DNA of 64,000 bases. It comes from Eublepharis macularius (taxonomy: Eukaryota > Chordata > Lepidosauria > Squamata > Eublepharidae). Below the pieces are notes generated by a model. That model saw only the letters and a program-made list of their open reading frames with translations, was not told the DNA's origin and made no database searches. Location of the stretch: assembly GCF_028583425.1 (NCBI RefSeq), contig NC_072791.1:46569368-46633367 (forward strand). The letters run 5' to 3'. Shown one piece after another: positions 50,577 through 62,319 of this stretch. How positions within the stretch are numbered: position 1 is the first letter of the stretch; each line of letters begins with the position of its first letter. Both the position numbers and the translations under genes were made by a program.

Positions 50577-52890
50577 TCTAGATCCAGCCCCCCCAAAAGA
50601 AACTGAACCTTTGAACTGAACAAGTTTTCAAGAAATTCAGTAACATCTCTACTTACAACTAACTTATGACTCGTTAAATTCAGTGGAAATTAAACTAGTC
50701 AAAATATGTCCAGTGGCCTTCCTCTCTTGAAAAATTCCAGAGGGTACAAAAAAATTACAGGTGACTATTACCTGGGCCAGCACAATTTTCAGCTATGGCC
50801 AGCTAAATGCCTCAGGGATGCCCACAGGCAGACCATGAAGGCAACATACCTCCCATATTGTATGTTATCAGCATTTAACATTCAGCTATACACTGCCTTT
50901 GAGTGTGGCGGTTCTATATAGCTGTCATGGCTGATAATCTATCCTTTAAAAACTTGTCTAGCTCAACAAGACCCCAGCCCTGTTAGCTCTGCAAAGGAAA
51001 AGGATGACCTTATGACAATGATTGGAAGACTAATTTTTGAGAAAAGGAAAGCAAAGGAGCCTGCCTATTGGTTGGATATTTTTTTAGAGGCTTGTGCTAA
51101 ATCAGTGGACCAAACAAACTTATGTTTGTCTACTAAGGAAGAGAAAGTGGAAAGATTATATAAGGCTAGCATATAATAAAAACAAACATATCAGGAAAAA
51201 ACCATGGTATCCAAACAAGGGAAAAGCAAACAGGAGTACATGTAAGAGAGAAGGGAAATGGAGGAGAGAGAGCTGGAGGGAAGTGGGGTGGAGGGACAGA
51301 GTGAGGTGGGGGAGAGAGACTGTATTTTCTATAATTATTGTGGATTGGCTCGGATTAAGGGCAACTAGCTATCTCTTGGTTTTTCCCTTTTATATAACAA
51401 CTAATCTCCTTCTAATCAGTTATTATTAAATTATATTCCATTTTTAATTCATTCACAGATCACTGGTGGCACAATTCGGACATCTGGACAGATAATTGAA
51501 TAGAGATAATTTATGTAAATGAGGAACAGTTGTGTACAGAGGTGGGGGAGGGGAGAGTCCATCTTTTATAAGGCCAGTGATCTAAGCAGGAATTTCTAGG
51601 AGCTGCTGAAGTTCCCTAGCAGAATACAGCAGGCACAACACAAGGTCAAGATGGACTGTGCCCTAAATTATTGACAGAGAAGGAAACACTGGCCCCAGGG
51701 AGTGTCACACTTTGGGGCCAAAAAGAGCTCAATGCTACTTTAAGCTGTAGACTGCTCCCTGGAGGGAAAGCTCTCATTTCCTGTCTGGAAAACAAAATCC
51801 TCTGTGAAATGGCAGTTATCACACTGGCCAAGTAACGCAATGCTTATTTTCATAATTCATAGTCAAATAGGGTTTGTTAATTTGCCTCATAAAAAGCCTT
51901 GCAGAAGCTTTTCTAATGATACATGAGGGAACAATAGTTAGGTGAGACTTGGCACATAGGATCCCACATGCCCTGGCTCTCCCTCAGGAAGTTGGACATA
52001 AACTGCACCCAGACACACCATGGAGACAGCATAGATTTGTTCAGGTTCCGGTAGTCATGTTAGTCTGTAACAGCAAAACCAAAACAGAATCTGATTTTTT
52101 TTCCTTAAAGAGGAATGGATTTATTGTGGTATAAGCTTTTGTTAATGAAACTGCTTGTCTTTAAGATGCCATTAGATTCTTTTTTGAACATTCACACAAT
52201 TTCCAATTTTTTCCCCCTCCAACCGTCTTGCTCTGAGATATGTAGTCAAGTTTGGGAAGTTTCCAACCAAGTCCATCATGCTTTGGATAAACTAGATTCC
52301 TTAAATTCTTCAAAGTATAACGGAAATGAGGCAAATGAACCCCTCAAACTCCCCCTTTCTATGCAGATATCATTAATAGTGATAAGGTGGAGGGAGAACT
52401 CACTTCGCAGTGGGGCAAAAATGGATACTGATTTCTCTAAACATTTTGTCCACCCACTAGAACTTCTTTGCATTTGCAAACATAACTAATTCCCGTCATT
52501 GTTGTCCATCTTCTAAACTGGAGAATATTAGAACAAATAGTTTCACTCTATAGAACAGTGCAGTTGCTTCTCTAACTGATCAAAAGTTACTTTGATGGCA
52601 TAGAATCATAATCATTAATTTGAATGGCTGCCTTTGGATCATCCAGACTGTTTCCTGTTAATGCAGTGGTATTTGAGTGAAATTTTACAATTTCTGCATC
52701 AAACTGATAACTTCTGCTTACAAGACAGTTCAGTCCAATAGGCTGAAAGCCAATAATTCTTGCCGTAGATTCAGCTGCTCTAGCTTGAAGGATTTTTCGT
52801 AAGATATAGAACAACAATACCAATAAAACATTCTCCCTCCAGGTTTTCCTAGGCCAGCACTCTCACCACTATCACATCCAAGCACTAGTC
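50577..52890. other. Intergenic, no feature recognised
   Basis: 2.3 kb of mostly unique AT-rich DNA. A purine-rich stretch at about 51.2-51.3 kb (AGAGAGAGCTGGAGGGAAGT) is notable only for composition. Short AT-rich runs near 51.85-51.93 kb could be regulatory, but nothing is decisive. Confidence 0.45.
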
Positions 52891-52894
52891 AAAT

Positions 52895-53060
52895 CACTCC
52901 CACATTGTTTATTTAAAACACTTAAATCCTGCTTTATTTTCTTAGATTCAAGGTAGCTAACAACACAACAAGAAGTTGTAAGGACACAAAAACAATGGAG
53001 TCTTTTAACAAAATAAAAGTATAGATTAAAAAAGGCAGCTGAATTGCCAAAACAGTTTAC
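52895..53060 (-). repeat. LINE/SINE tail fragment
   Basis: TTGTTTATTTAAAACACTTA, AAATCCTGCTTTATTTTCTT and CAAGGTAGCTAACAACACAA are the reverse of the common 3' tail (inverse of AATAAAATGATAAA-type ends). Confidence 0.45.
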
Positions 53061-53539
53061 CCATCCACAAGTGCCCTGCCCTCTGAAATAGAACTTTATA
53101 AGGTCCCCAGGCAATGACAAGCTTTAAAGGTAAGAAAGAACCAACACTGAATTGGGTCTAGAAGGAAAGCAATTGACACAGCAATGGAGTTACGTATTCT
53201 GAGCTACTGACTCTGACAGGAATCTTGCTGCCACTTTTTGTACCACTCAAAGCTCCAAATATGTCTTCAAAGGCAGCCCCACACAGACTGTGTTAGGCCA
53301 CTCTGGCGGTTACAATAGCATGGATCAGAATAATGCTTTTCCAGCCTGACATTTCTTTGCCTGGAAAACAATCACAGCATGCAAGCCAACTCTTACTTGC
53401 CAAATGTGATACAGAAAGAGCAATTAGGAGGTTTTATTGGTGTCAGAGTCCTTATATAGTTGTCATTGGGAATGGAAAGAAAACATTAGGCAGGGTTCCT
53501 ATGTATGTTTCAAGGAATCTAGTCTGAAAGATCTGAACG

Positions 53540-53720
53540 TGTATAAGCCTGGAAATTAGATGGCAAGAGTTAATTCAGACATAATCCGTCCCAAGGAGTC
53601 CATTATGGCAGCAATATTTACAGCATTTTGTGCTAGCAGAACCCACATCATAAACTACAGTCCTTTAGAAAATCACACGACAGGGACATTTGCTTTAAGT
53701 GCAACAGCAAAGTCACTGAG
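53540..53720. promoter_or_regulatory. Candidate distal VSX2 enhancer (about 33 kb upstream)
   Basis: A repeat-free stretch has AAATTAGA, AGTTAATTCAGA and TAATCC (53582-53587, the inverse of GGATTA) within 40 bp. No coding potential is visible. Conservation is not testable here. Confidence 0.3.
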
Positions 53721-54967
53721 CTTGCTTATGGTTCTTTGATGTAGGGTGGATGTTTCAGTTGGAAGCTTATTGAGAAAAAGGGACCCCAGCTGTTCTCTCA
53801 ACCAGGCCACACCAAAATATAACCACCCTTATCTTCAGACAGAGAATTCTGCTGTGTACGTTTTCCATTTGCCTCCTTGTCTGATTCTACTGTCATACTG
53901 GTAACAGAAACTTGTGAGCAGCTTGCTTTTTACTGCATTTTGGGATTGATATGTCCAGTAAGTACATTCACACTGGTTTAAAGGGGTAATTAGGATTGCC
54001 TGGATCTGCAGGACCAAAGGTGTGTTACACGATAATTTGTGCATGACTACCCCCCCACCTGCCCCATATAGCATGACTGATGTATTACAAAAAGAAATCA
54101 CTTGATCTTCCTAAGTATCTTAACATTGATTCACTTTCCAGCAGCTAGTAAACGTACAAAGTTCATGAAGTTACAGTGCTGTTTATCTCAGGCCACTGGA
54201 AGCCTGACTTTTAAAAAGCAAAGATTTGGCAGAGTTGAGGAAAGTGCTTAGAGCATCCAATGAAGTCATTGGGCAATAGATTCAGGACAGATGAAAGGAA
54301 GCACTTCTTTACTCAACAAGTAATTAACCTGTGAAAGTCACTACCAGTAGATAATGATGGCACCTAACATGGATGGTTTTAAAAGGTGATTAGATTCATA
54401 GAGGAATACCTACTAACCATGGTGACTAAAGGGAATCTCCTCAGTCGTTGGCAGCAAACCTCTAATACCAACGGGGCAACATCAGGGGTAGGCATAGCTC
54501 TTTTAAAACCACCTTTCCCTGTATATATGCAACAGCTGACTTAGTTGTGAAAATTTTAATCCTCTAGATCCTGCACCTGCTCACAAAATGTTTTTGTACT
54601 GTGAAGCTTCTCTTTTGTCCTAGAATGTCGAAAATAAGCTCATGTTCTATAGTCTTGTACTACTCATTCTTTCTCATGAACTGGGCTTTACTACCTTCAG
54701 ACAAATTGTTTGAAACCCAGATTCTTGGATGTCTATGGCAAACTGTGTATAGACATTGCAGTTTCAGCTATGCCATCACAAGCCTCTGTTTTCAAGGGTT
54801 TGCTGCAGTATAGTTGGAATAATCAAAACTGTGCAGAGAGCCAATTCACAAATCTGACATGCCACCCTTTCTTCCATCATGGAATTCAAGGCAGTTTGCT
54901 TGGGATACCCGGGCGGTCTTTCATCTAAGAACTGACCAGACCTAGATATGCTTAACTTTAGCAAGAG

Positions 54968-55330
54968 TGCAAGATCCAGGTCCAGTAGCACTTTAAAGAT
55001 CAACTAGATTTCCAGATACATGGAGTGGGAAAAGGTAGGAGTCTTTATAATCCAGGTAGAAGGTGGGAGGGGTATTGCAAATTAGAGTGTCAGGGAGCTA
55101 TCTATAATACATGTTGTGGTTAGCTTGATAGAGCATAGGTGCAAAGTGCAGAAAATTAGCATCTGCAATACAAAAAAATAGTCCAACATCTCAATTCAGT
55201 CCTGGGGGATCCGTTGATCTGAGTTTGCAAATAAACTCAGTTTCAGCAATCCCACAACGTAATTTTCCTTTGAAGTTTCTCTGCTTTAGAACTGCTACTT
55301 TTAGACAGTTCTGGCAGGTTAAGATTGTTC
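54968..55330 (-). mobile_element. Penelope-like element, 3' fragment (minus)
   Basis: The plus strand reads AGGTCCAGTAGCACTTTAAA, GATCAACTAGATTTCC, GGGAGGGGTATTGCAAATTA and GCAAATAAACTCAGTTTCAG, matching the 3' ends at 29.25 and 48.51 kb. Confidence 0.82.
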
Positions 55331-55479
55331 TTATTATGTGCTAATCTAGTATACCATCATATACCATTCAAGTTGCATTTCAGGTGCTACAATTGTGCCT
55401 CATACTGAACATATGAATTAAGTTATCTGAATTAGTTATCCATTTCTATACATATAAAAATGTATAGGAAGCTCAACAG

Positions 55480-55645
55480 CATATGTAATCCTCTCCTCCT
55501 AGTTTGCCTTCGCAACAACCCTGTGGGGTGGGTTAGGTTGAGAGAGAATGACTAGCTGAATGCTTCAGGGAGAAGTAGGATTTTGAACCCATGCTTTCTC
55601 AATCCTATTCCGACACTCTGACCACTACACTACACTGGCCCTTGG
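55480..55645 (-). mobile_element. tRNA-derived SINE (minus)
   Basis: TTCGCAACAACCCTGTGGGG, TGGGTTAGGTTGAGAG, TAGGATTTTGAACCCATGCT and CTCTGACCACTACACTACAC form the inverse of the SINE. Confidence 0.75.
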
Positions 55646-56168
55646 AAGTTAAGAAATGCACACTACCCTAGCCCAAACTTGCATACCCTTTCTTAGACTC
55701 TCCATGATTGTGCATGTCCTCTCCTTCCAAATAATTAATTGTTGCTTTTCTGAACAACTCACTGATCAATGCAGCTTACAATACAATATTAGTAAAAACA
55801 GCACTGGATCAAACAGTATAATAAAAGAGTCTGGTCAAGCAGCCAGGAAACATTACAAACTGCATGCTGGCCTAAACATTAAAGCCTTTTCTTGCTTTCT
55901 GAAGATGGGCTTCATGAGTACCTATAGGGAATAATGCCAAGTTGAGGTGCCGCTACAGAGAAAGCCCTGCTAAGATTGCTTCCCTGCTCCCTTGAAGAAC
56001 CAGCAGAATCTAAATCAGAAAGGTCTCTAAAGACCTAAAGTGAATAGTGGGTTTGATTGCAGGGAAAGCATTCATTCTTTCTCCTTTCTAAATGTGATTG
56101 AATTTTAACTCATGGAAGTAGTCCTGAAGATACAGATTAAGAGCTTTATAGGTCATAATATTCATCTT

Positions 56169-57204
56169 GGCCGAATCCACACTACATAAATTTTCCCGCA
56201 GTTTTACACCTTTTTTTGCGCAAATCTCAGTGCTGTTCACACTACCTGTTTTCCATTCCACAGTTCTCTCGCTTCTCTTTCGGTTTGGTTTTCATCGCCA
56301 GTTACTGGTCTCTTGCGGGAGTTGCACGGTGGACGTGAATGCCTAGAAGCGGTTTTCGAGCGCCTTTTCTTGAAACCACCCCCACTTCCGTTTCTCTACC
56401 CTGAATAGGAAACCCGTTCCTAACGCGTCGATTGGCTTATTGTCCCCGCAGATGCTCCGTACTCCATGAACGCTGGGATTTCATAGCTTACTTTGTTCTA
56501 TTGAAAACATTATTTTGATGTTGCCAGAATAAAATCTCGTTGCTGGGGAAAACGGTCTGGAGAATTCAATCCTCAGTGGCGCAATGCGGACCACCACACA
56601 TTTTTTTCCTTTTTTAAAATTTTTTTAATCTGATTAATGTAATATCGAAATTCTGCTAAATATTCTTGCGCAATTCAGAATATAACGGAACACATAGGCA
56701 CTAAAGATTCCCTTTTTTCCACGGCCACCACCACTTCCTAAATATTTTCATAATTACTGAAATTTTAAATGGGATATCTTTTTGCATAGATCCCAATTTG
56801 GTTTTCAGACGCAATCTTGAAAGTTAGATAGATGCATTGAGGAGCTGCTGCACCTATAAAAAATCCTATAAAAAATCCTTTTTATAGGATTTTTAAGTAC
56901 CCCGCCAGAAATGTGAACCAATCGCTACGAAAAATGGCACGTGATATATCACTTTGCTGATGTTTCAGTATATGGTGATTGCGAAATAATGGAAATCTGT
57001 TTAAAAATTTTTTTAAAAAAATTGGGCAGGAAGATTGATCTCCGCCCACTAAGACGGCTTTGCCAACGGATATGTGAACAGTAGATCACGCAAGGAGTAT
57101 GCAGTTTCAGCATGAATGTGAACAGACAGGTGAAATTTGCGGGTTGGAAACACACGGATTTTTTCCGTTAAAAAAACAGAAAATAGGTGAGTGTGGATTC
57201 GGCC
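56169..57204. mobile_element. 1.04-kb non-autonomous DNA transposon
   Basis: Terminal inverted repeats GGCCGAATCCACACT at the left and GTGTGGATTCGGCC at the right, with CTT on both flanks as a possible 3-bp duplication. The interior has CpG-rich patches (CGAGCGCC, CGTCGATTGG) and a near-palindrome AAAAATCCTATAAAAAATCC/TTTTTATAGGATTTTT at about 56.86 kb. No transposase frame is apparent. The superfamily is uncertain. Confidence 0.8.
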
Positions 57205-57220
57205 CTTGATTTGTGCCTGA

Positions 57221-57422
57221 GAGCCAAACTACAAGTGACGTCTTACACAGGTTGGACACTAGTCGGCTTCCCTCAAGTTTTGATGGGAAATGTAGGCGCC
57301 CTGGTTTTACAGCTTGGCTCTCCATTACAGCTGCAAGACCAGGATGCCTACATTTCCCATCAAAACTTGAGGGAAGCCGACTAGTGTCCAACCTGTGTAA
57401 GACGTCACTTGTAGTTTGGCTC
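57221..57422. mobile_element. Near-perfect palindromic MITE, GAGCCAAAC family
   Basis: The two arms (about 78 bp each) are inverse copies: GAGCCAAACTACAAGTGACG, TCTTACACAGGTTGGACACT, AGTCGGCTTCCCTCAAGTTT, TGATGGGAAATGTAGGC. The flanks TGA (57218-57220) and TGA (57423-57425) form a 3-bp target duplication. It is related by its ends to the 39.41-kb element. Confidence 0.88.
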
Positions 57423-58534
57423 TGAGAAATCAGCAGGAAGCGAAACTGGATACAGGAACTGTGGTGTCATGTGTTTCTTCCTGCACCCATTAAACAACTT
57501 TTACACTAGCTGAGCCTTCCCAAAAGTTTCAAGATTATCCTCATAGTCAAGATTGCACTGAAAGGCTTCCAAGATGTGTACAACATTGGCTAGAATGCTT
57601 CAGAAAAGGGCACAGTTAACATATCGGCCATCATGTGATAATCCAGGATAATAGATCCAAGGCCACCCCCAGAATGCTTTTAGAAAGTGTGAGGGCCTAT
57701 CAAACACAAGACCTCACCAGCTGCCAACCCAAATAAGCTTTGTTTTGTCTGGAGTCAGCTTTAGTTTGTTACCTCTCAATCATCAATGGATTAAATGAGA
57801 GTTAAGACTGCTGCTCTAGAAAAAAGAAACAGAGAGCTGGGTGTTGTCTGCATAGTGATGATGACACCCATGTGAATCATATCTCCTAATGGTTTCATGT
57901 AGCTCTTAAACAGTATCAGGGACAAGAAATGGAAGGAGCAATAGTTCATCTCTACCAGCTTCTGGCAGTGCCTAGTCAGATATCACCAGAACCACTGCGA
58001 AATGGTCTACTAATCTCACACTACATCTGGAAATAGCTGATCACTAACAGTGTCAAACACTGCTAAAATATCTAGCAATACCCTGTCACTCTCTAGAGAC
58101 TGTCCATGCGAGCAATTGAAGCAGTCCAAACTCCATTCTGAAGTCAAACTGAAATGGAAACAAAACATTCCATTACATATAGGAAGTCACGGAGCTGGAG
58201 GACAGCAGTCCCTCACTTGATCACCTCTCTCTATAGCTGTGTGTTTGGAAATGCCATACAATTTGAAAGGTCGTTCAGAAACACAGACTTTGGGGGAGGG
58301 GTACTGGATGAACTCCCATCATGCAACTGAAAATGTAATGATAATGGAGTGCAACTCCTAACCATGCAATTTGCCCTTTGGCTGCTGGCTGGAATTCAGA
58401 CACAATGTACTCAATGATTTACAAGCAAGGAGTTTTGCTCTTTGAGAATAAACTACTAAGTACATTCTGCCTTAGTTCCAGCCAATCAAGGCTTCCTTCA
58501 ACTGATGCCAGAATTCATACAGAAGTTGTGATGG

Positions 58535-58980
58535 TAGTAGCAGTGGCTCAGTGGTAGAGCATCTGCTTTGTGCAGAAGGTCCCAGGTTCGATTCCTGGCA
58601 TCTCCAGTTAAAAAGAGAAGTTTATAAATGATGCATGTATTTATATTCTGCTTTACTCCCCAGTGTGGACCCAGAGCAGCTTAGAAGATGGTTCTCCCCT
58701 CCTCTTTTTTCTTACAACAACCCTGTGAGATAGTTTAGGCTGAGAGGATTGTGACTGGCCCAAGGTCACCCAACAAATTTCCATGGTACACTGTAGATTT
58801 GAACTCAAGCCTCCTAGGATCCTCATCCAATAGTCTATCCTCTACATCACACCAGCTCTTCATGATGTAAAAGTTCTCTGCCTGAGATTTTGGACAGCCA
58901 CTGCCGGTCAGAGTAGACAATACTGAGACCAATAATATGACTCAGTATCAGGCAACATCATGTGTTCATATAGTATATTG
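58535..58980 (+). mobile_element. tRNA-Ala-like SINE with intact Pol III boxes, split by another SINE
   Basis: The head contains TGGCTCAGTGG (A-box) and GGTTCGATTCC (B-box), both matching consensus. The body resumes at about 58860 with TTCTCTGCCTGAGATTTTGG and AGAGTAGACAATACTGAGAC. The middle, about 58626-58859, is an inverted tRNA-SINE (listed separately). ATGATG repeated on both sides may be its target duplication. Confidence 0.8.
58626..58859 (-). mobile_element. tRNA-derived SINE inserted within another SINE
   Basis: The tail TTTATATTCTGCTTTACTCC, then CTTACAACAACCCTGTGAGA, TGGCCCAAGGTCACCCAACA and CTCTACATCACACCAGCTCT form the inverse of the common SINE. It lies inside the 58.54-kb SINE, so it is younger than that copy. 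Confidence 0.78.
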
Positions 58981-58999
58981 GCAGAGGGGCCAAGCCATT

Positions 59000-59520
59000 C
59001 AGTCTCTTGGTATCTTTTCTCAGCGGAGGAAGGGAAAAAACGAAATATGAAGGAAATTGAAATGATGGAGGGAAACAGTGGTGGCAGGAAGAACCTCAGC
59101 AGCTGTCAATGTAATAATAGCCCAAACTGAGAATCCAGGAACTCTCCCTCCCCCCTACCCCTCCCAGCTGAAGTTCAAGATTTTTTTTCAAGAAACTTCA
59201 CCTTACTGCCACAGTAGCTTGCCTCCTAGCTGATGTGTTCTGAAGCTCTCTAGGGCAACACAGGGTCTCTCCAAAGGCCTCGAGAAAGACCAAGAAGCAG
59301 CAGTGCCTAAAAAGATAGTTATTTTTTCCAGGTTGAACACAGAACCATTGTCCCAGGTTGAAAAAAAGAGCACCCCTACTATACAGAAGGCAAGCCATAT
59401 TTGGATTGGCGACGACTCACATTTTATCCTCACACAGGTGCATTGCTGACAAATCTGGCCTTGAGGCTGCTGTGAAATTCCCACTTGCTGCCGGGAGGGG
59501 GCCTGCTGAATTGAGGGGGC
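59000..59520. other. Intergenic, no feature recognised
   Basis: No exon and no clear repeat. A C-rich patch (59150) and a G-rich patch (59490-59520) are compositional. Confidence 0.45.
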
Positions 59521-59700
59521 CTGCTAGGGTTGCCAGGCCCCCTCAACCTCTGGGCGAGGGACAGGGGCCTGGCACTTACCTTGGGGGAGAGGGGGGCACT
59601 GTTAGATTTCTCGTGCTACTGGATTGCATTGTTTTACACTGTGTAATCTGACATGAGTCTCAGAGAGAAAGGGGGCTCTGAATAAGTAAATCCAGTACAC
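59520..59700 (+). repeat. Interspersed repeat fragments, GGGTTGCCAGG type plus LINE tail
   Basis: TAGGGTTGCCAGGCCCCCTC begins a fragment, followed at about 59.6 kb by CACTGTGTAATCTGACATGA, the L2-type 3' tail also at 24.7 kb. Confidence 0.55.
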
Positions 59701-60164
59701 TTACATTTAGCTCCACAACAAGCACAAAAATCAACAAATTAAGATTTCCATCACCACATCATCATGCCAAGAGTGCTTTTTACTGTAGGATTTCTGTCAT
59801 GGATCTCTTAAAAGCAAACCCTTCCACTAGCAAAAAATTTTTCCACAAGATAATTTGAGAAATTGTCCTATTATTGTTTTCTAGTAACAAAAAGAGATAG
59901 CTATTTAGCCATTCCTAGATATTGCAACTAAATAAAAATTAAACAAAGGAATTGTTCTTTAGAATTATAATTAGAGTTGCAATCCTAAACATGGTTGTAA
60001 ATCTTGCTGGGTTTAGATCCAAAGAACTGCAAGTGAAATAGATCTTTTCTACCCCCACCCCTTCCTGCTGTAAATTCTGCCTCCCCAGAGACACACCATC
60101 CGAAAACCTACTCCTGAAGGTTGAGGGAGCTGTCAGGGACTATGCAAAATTTGGCATAAGCAGG

Positions 60165-60370
60165 GTTGCCAACTAGCTGCCTGGAAAAAAATGCCTTGTT
60201 CTTTTGACAGAGATTTAACGTGTGGCATTGAGCAGCTGAAGCTTTTCATGTCATGAAGGTAAATAATATCACCAGGTAAATAACATTCCATTAAGTCTCC
60301 ACTACCACAAGCCTCTATTAATGGTAAAGGACATTTTTCTCCCCTCTAGGCAGCTAGCAACCCTAGGCAC
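60165..60370. repeat. GGGTTGCCAAC-type element with inverted ends
   Basis: The left end GCAGGGTTGCCAACTAGCTG and the right end CAGCTAGCAACCCTAGG are inverse to each other. It is a MITE-like or SINE-related fragment whose family I cannot name. Confidence 0.5.
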
Positions 60371-60839
60371 AAGAGGTTTCGACTTGATCTGAAAATCCAC
60401 TGTGCAAATCCACAATTCCTGGCATAATTGCTGAAAAGGTCCTCTCTCAAACCACCACCTATTGAACTTTTGATAGTGGCGAAAAATTGAGCAAGGCCTC
60501 TCTGTATGTGATACAATTGTATGAGTAAGCCTGTGTAGTACTCCCTTTTAGCCACAGTTCAAACTATTTATGGTTTTAAGAGCAAGATCAGCATTTTGAA
60601 CTTATTTATTTAAATAGTTTTATTCCACTTTCTCCTCAGTGGGGACCCAAAGCAGTTCAAAAACACCAGTTAAATAAACAAATGGAGCCAAATGAACATG
60701 AACACTCCGAAATTAGAGTAGGTCCTGGATTGGCTGCCCCAGCTTATTCAAGGCTCTTTGGGGTCTTCAAATGGCTCCACATCTGGCTACACTCAGGCTA
60801 AATATCTGCAAACAGAATTGGGCCCAGAAACACACTGAG

Positions 60840-61020
60840 CACCAGTGAAGCTGCTGAGCTTTCCAACCTCCAGGTGAGACCTGGAGATCTCCAGACTGTA
60901 GAGATCAGTTCCCCTAAATAAAATGGCTGTTTGGAAGGTAGAGCCTATGGCATTATACTCTGCTGAGGTCCTTCCCTTTCCCAAACCCCATCCTTCCTAG
61001 GCTCCAAATCTCCACGAATT
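60840..61020 (+). repeat. Interspersed repeat of the CCAACCTCCAGGT type
   Basis: TTTCCAACCTCCAGGTGAGA, CTGGAGATCTCCAGACTGTA and GATCAGTTCCCCTAAATAAA are common reptile repeat wording. A reverse-direction relative is at 61620-61790. Confidence 0.55.
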
Positions 61021-61394
61021 TCCCAGCAGAGAGGTGGTAACCACACATCACATATCAAAACTAAAACTATTATAATTGAAAAGCAATTACATTTCTTAAA
61101 CAGGTTCATAAACAGAACTACATTCATCTCATGTCTCTAGTATAATTTATTGCTAAAGATATTCTCTAACTTCATTGTCTAGCCTTCTGAGAAATGGCAA
61201 CTGGGGCACCTATAAACTCTGGAATTCAGTGGGTTGGTCTGAAAATGGAGATTGCAATTGGTGGGTCAGTCTATTTTAGAGAAAAAAAATTTGTGGTCGT
61301 TTTTCTACACACTCCATTGGGGAGGCATCAAATGACTGGGCTTAGATCACAGGTTTCTAACAGGTTATTTGTGAGCTGTCAGACGTTCACTGAC

Positions 61395-61510
61395 TGCTAC
61401 GAAATAGCTCAAGGTCACCCAGTTGGCTTCAAGTGGAGGAGTGGGGAATCAAACCCGGTTCTCCAGATTACAGTCCTGCAGCTCTTAACCACTACACCAA
61501 ACTGGCTGTC
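61395..61510 (-). mobile_element. tRNA-derived SINE head (minus)
   Basis: AAGGTCACCCAGTTGGCTTC, AGTGGAGGAGTGGGGAATCA, AACCCGGTTCTCC and TTAACCACTACACCAAACTG form the exact inverse of the 27.71-kb SINE head. Confidence 0.85.
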
Positions 61511-61619
61511 ATTAAAAGACAGGTAAGGTTGGTGCTAACTTTTCAGTGCATACAGGGGGAATAAAAAGCAGAGAGTGATGATTGTTAACTGACCCTAGTT
61601 CACTCAACAGTTCAGACCA

Positions 61620-61790
61620 TGTAGAGTTGCCAACACCAGGTTCAAAAATTCCTGGCAATCTGAGGTGATGGAGCCAAGGGGGTTGGGAAGGGGAAAAACT
61701 TCAGCACGGTACAATGCCTAAAGTCCACCCTCCAAAGCAGCCATTTTCTCTAGGGGAACTGATCTAACTCGCTGCCTACATCTCAGTATT
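61620..61790 (-). repeat. Interspersed repeat of the CCAACCTCCAGGT type (minus)
   Basis: GTAGAGTTGCCAACACCAGG then AGCCATTTTCTCTAGGGGAA give a diverged counterpart of the 60.84-kb fragment. Confidence 0.5.
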
Positions 61791-62319
61791 GCACACTTAA
61801 CAATAAAATAAATAGGCTGTCTACACAATCTGAACCAACTTTATTTCTGAGATCACCAGCTATCTCTGTTGCTGCTGCTAACAATTCTTCTCACTACCTG
61901 CCTCCCGCCTGCTCTCCTTTTTGAATATTGTTACATCCTGGTGTCCTCTGGAGTTTTGTTGGTGTTGTTTTGACTTAATAGTCATAGTTAATACTTATCC
62001 TGAGTGTAGTGTTTTCCTCTTCCCTCCCTCCTAACAGAGCCCTGCCACAGGCTGCTTAATTGAATTGTCTTTTCTAAAGACCCTTCTTTTTCAAAAAGGC
62101 TCCTATCTTTATTGGCCCCCCAGCAGAGTGACAGAGCCCTCCCTTCTGTTGCTTCCTCCTGGGCCAGCAACAAGCCCTCCACTTTCCTCCTGGTGTCTTT
62201 CCACAGACAGACCCCCCCTTGCCCTGCTTCCTCCACACCAATCTCCTTATTACTGACCCCCCCTTTAGACTCCGACACACAGACACCATTAGTAGCTCCC
62301 CTTTCCCCTCCCCTCCCAT

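Larger units (their letters stand above)
55646..58330. repeat. Long dispersed repeat of unknown class, interrupted by two DNA elements
   Basis: Its sequence at 55.65-56.17 and 57.56-58.33 kb (for example TTGTCTGGAGTCAGCTTTAG, TTGTCTGCATAGTGATGATG and TTCATGTAGCTCTTAAACAG) has the wording of a common lizard interspersed repeat. I associate it with L2/CR1-type non-coding sequence. It is interrupted at 56169-57204 and 57221-57422. Confidence 0.45.

Noticed and set aside
58540..58615. A genuine tRNA gene
   Set aside because: The A and B boxes are good, but the sequence continues into a SINE body shared with copies at 11.0 and 35.8 kb, and the acceptor ends do not pair cleanly.
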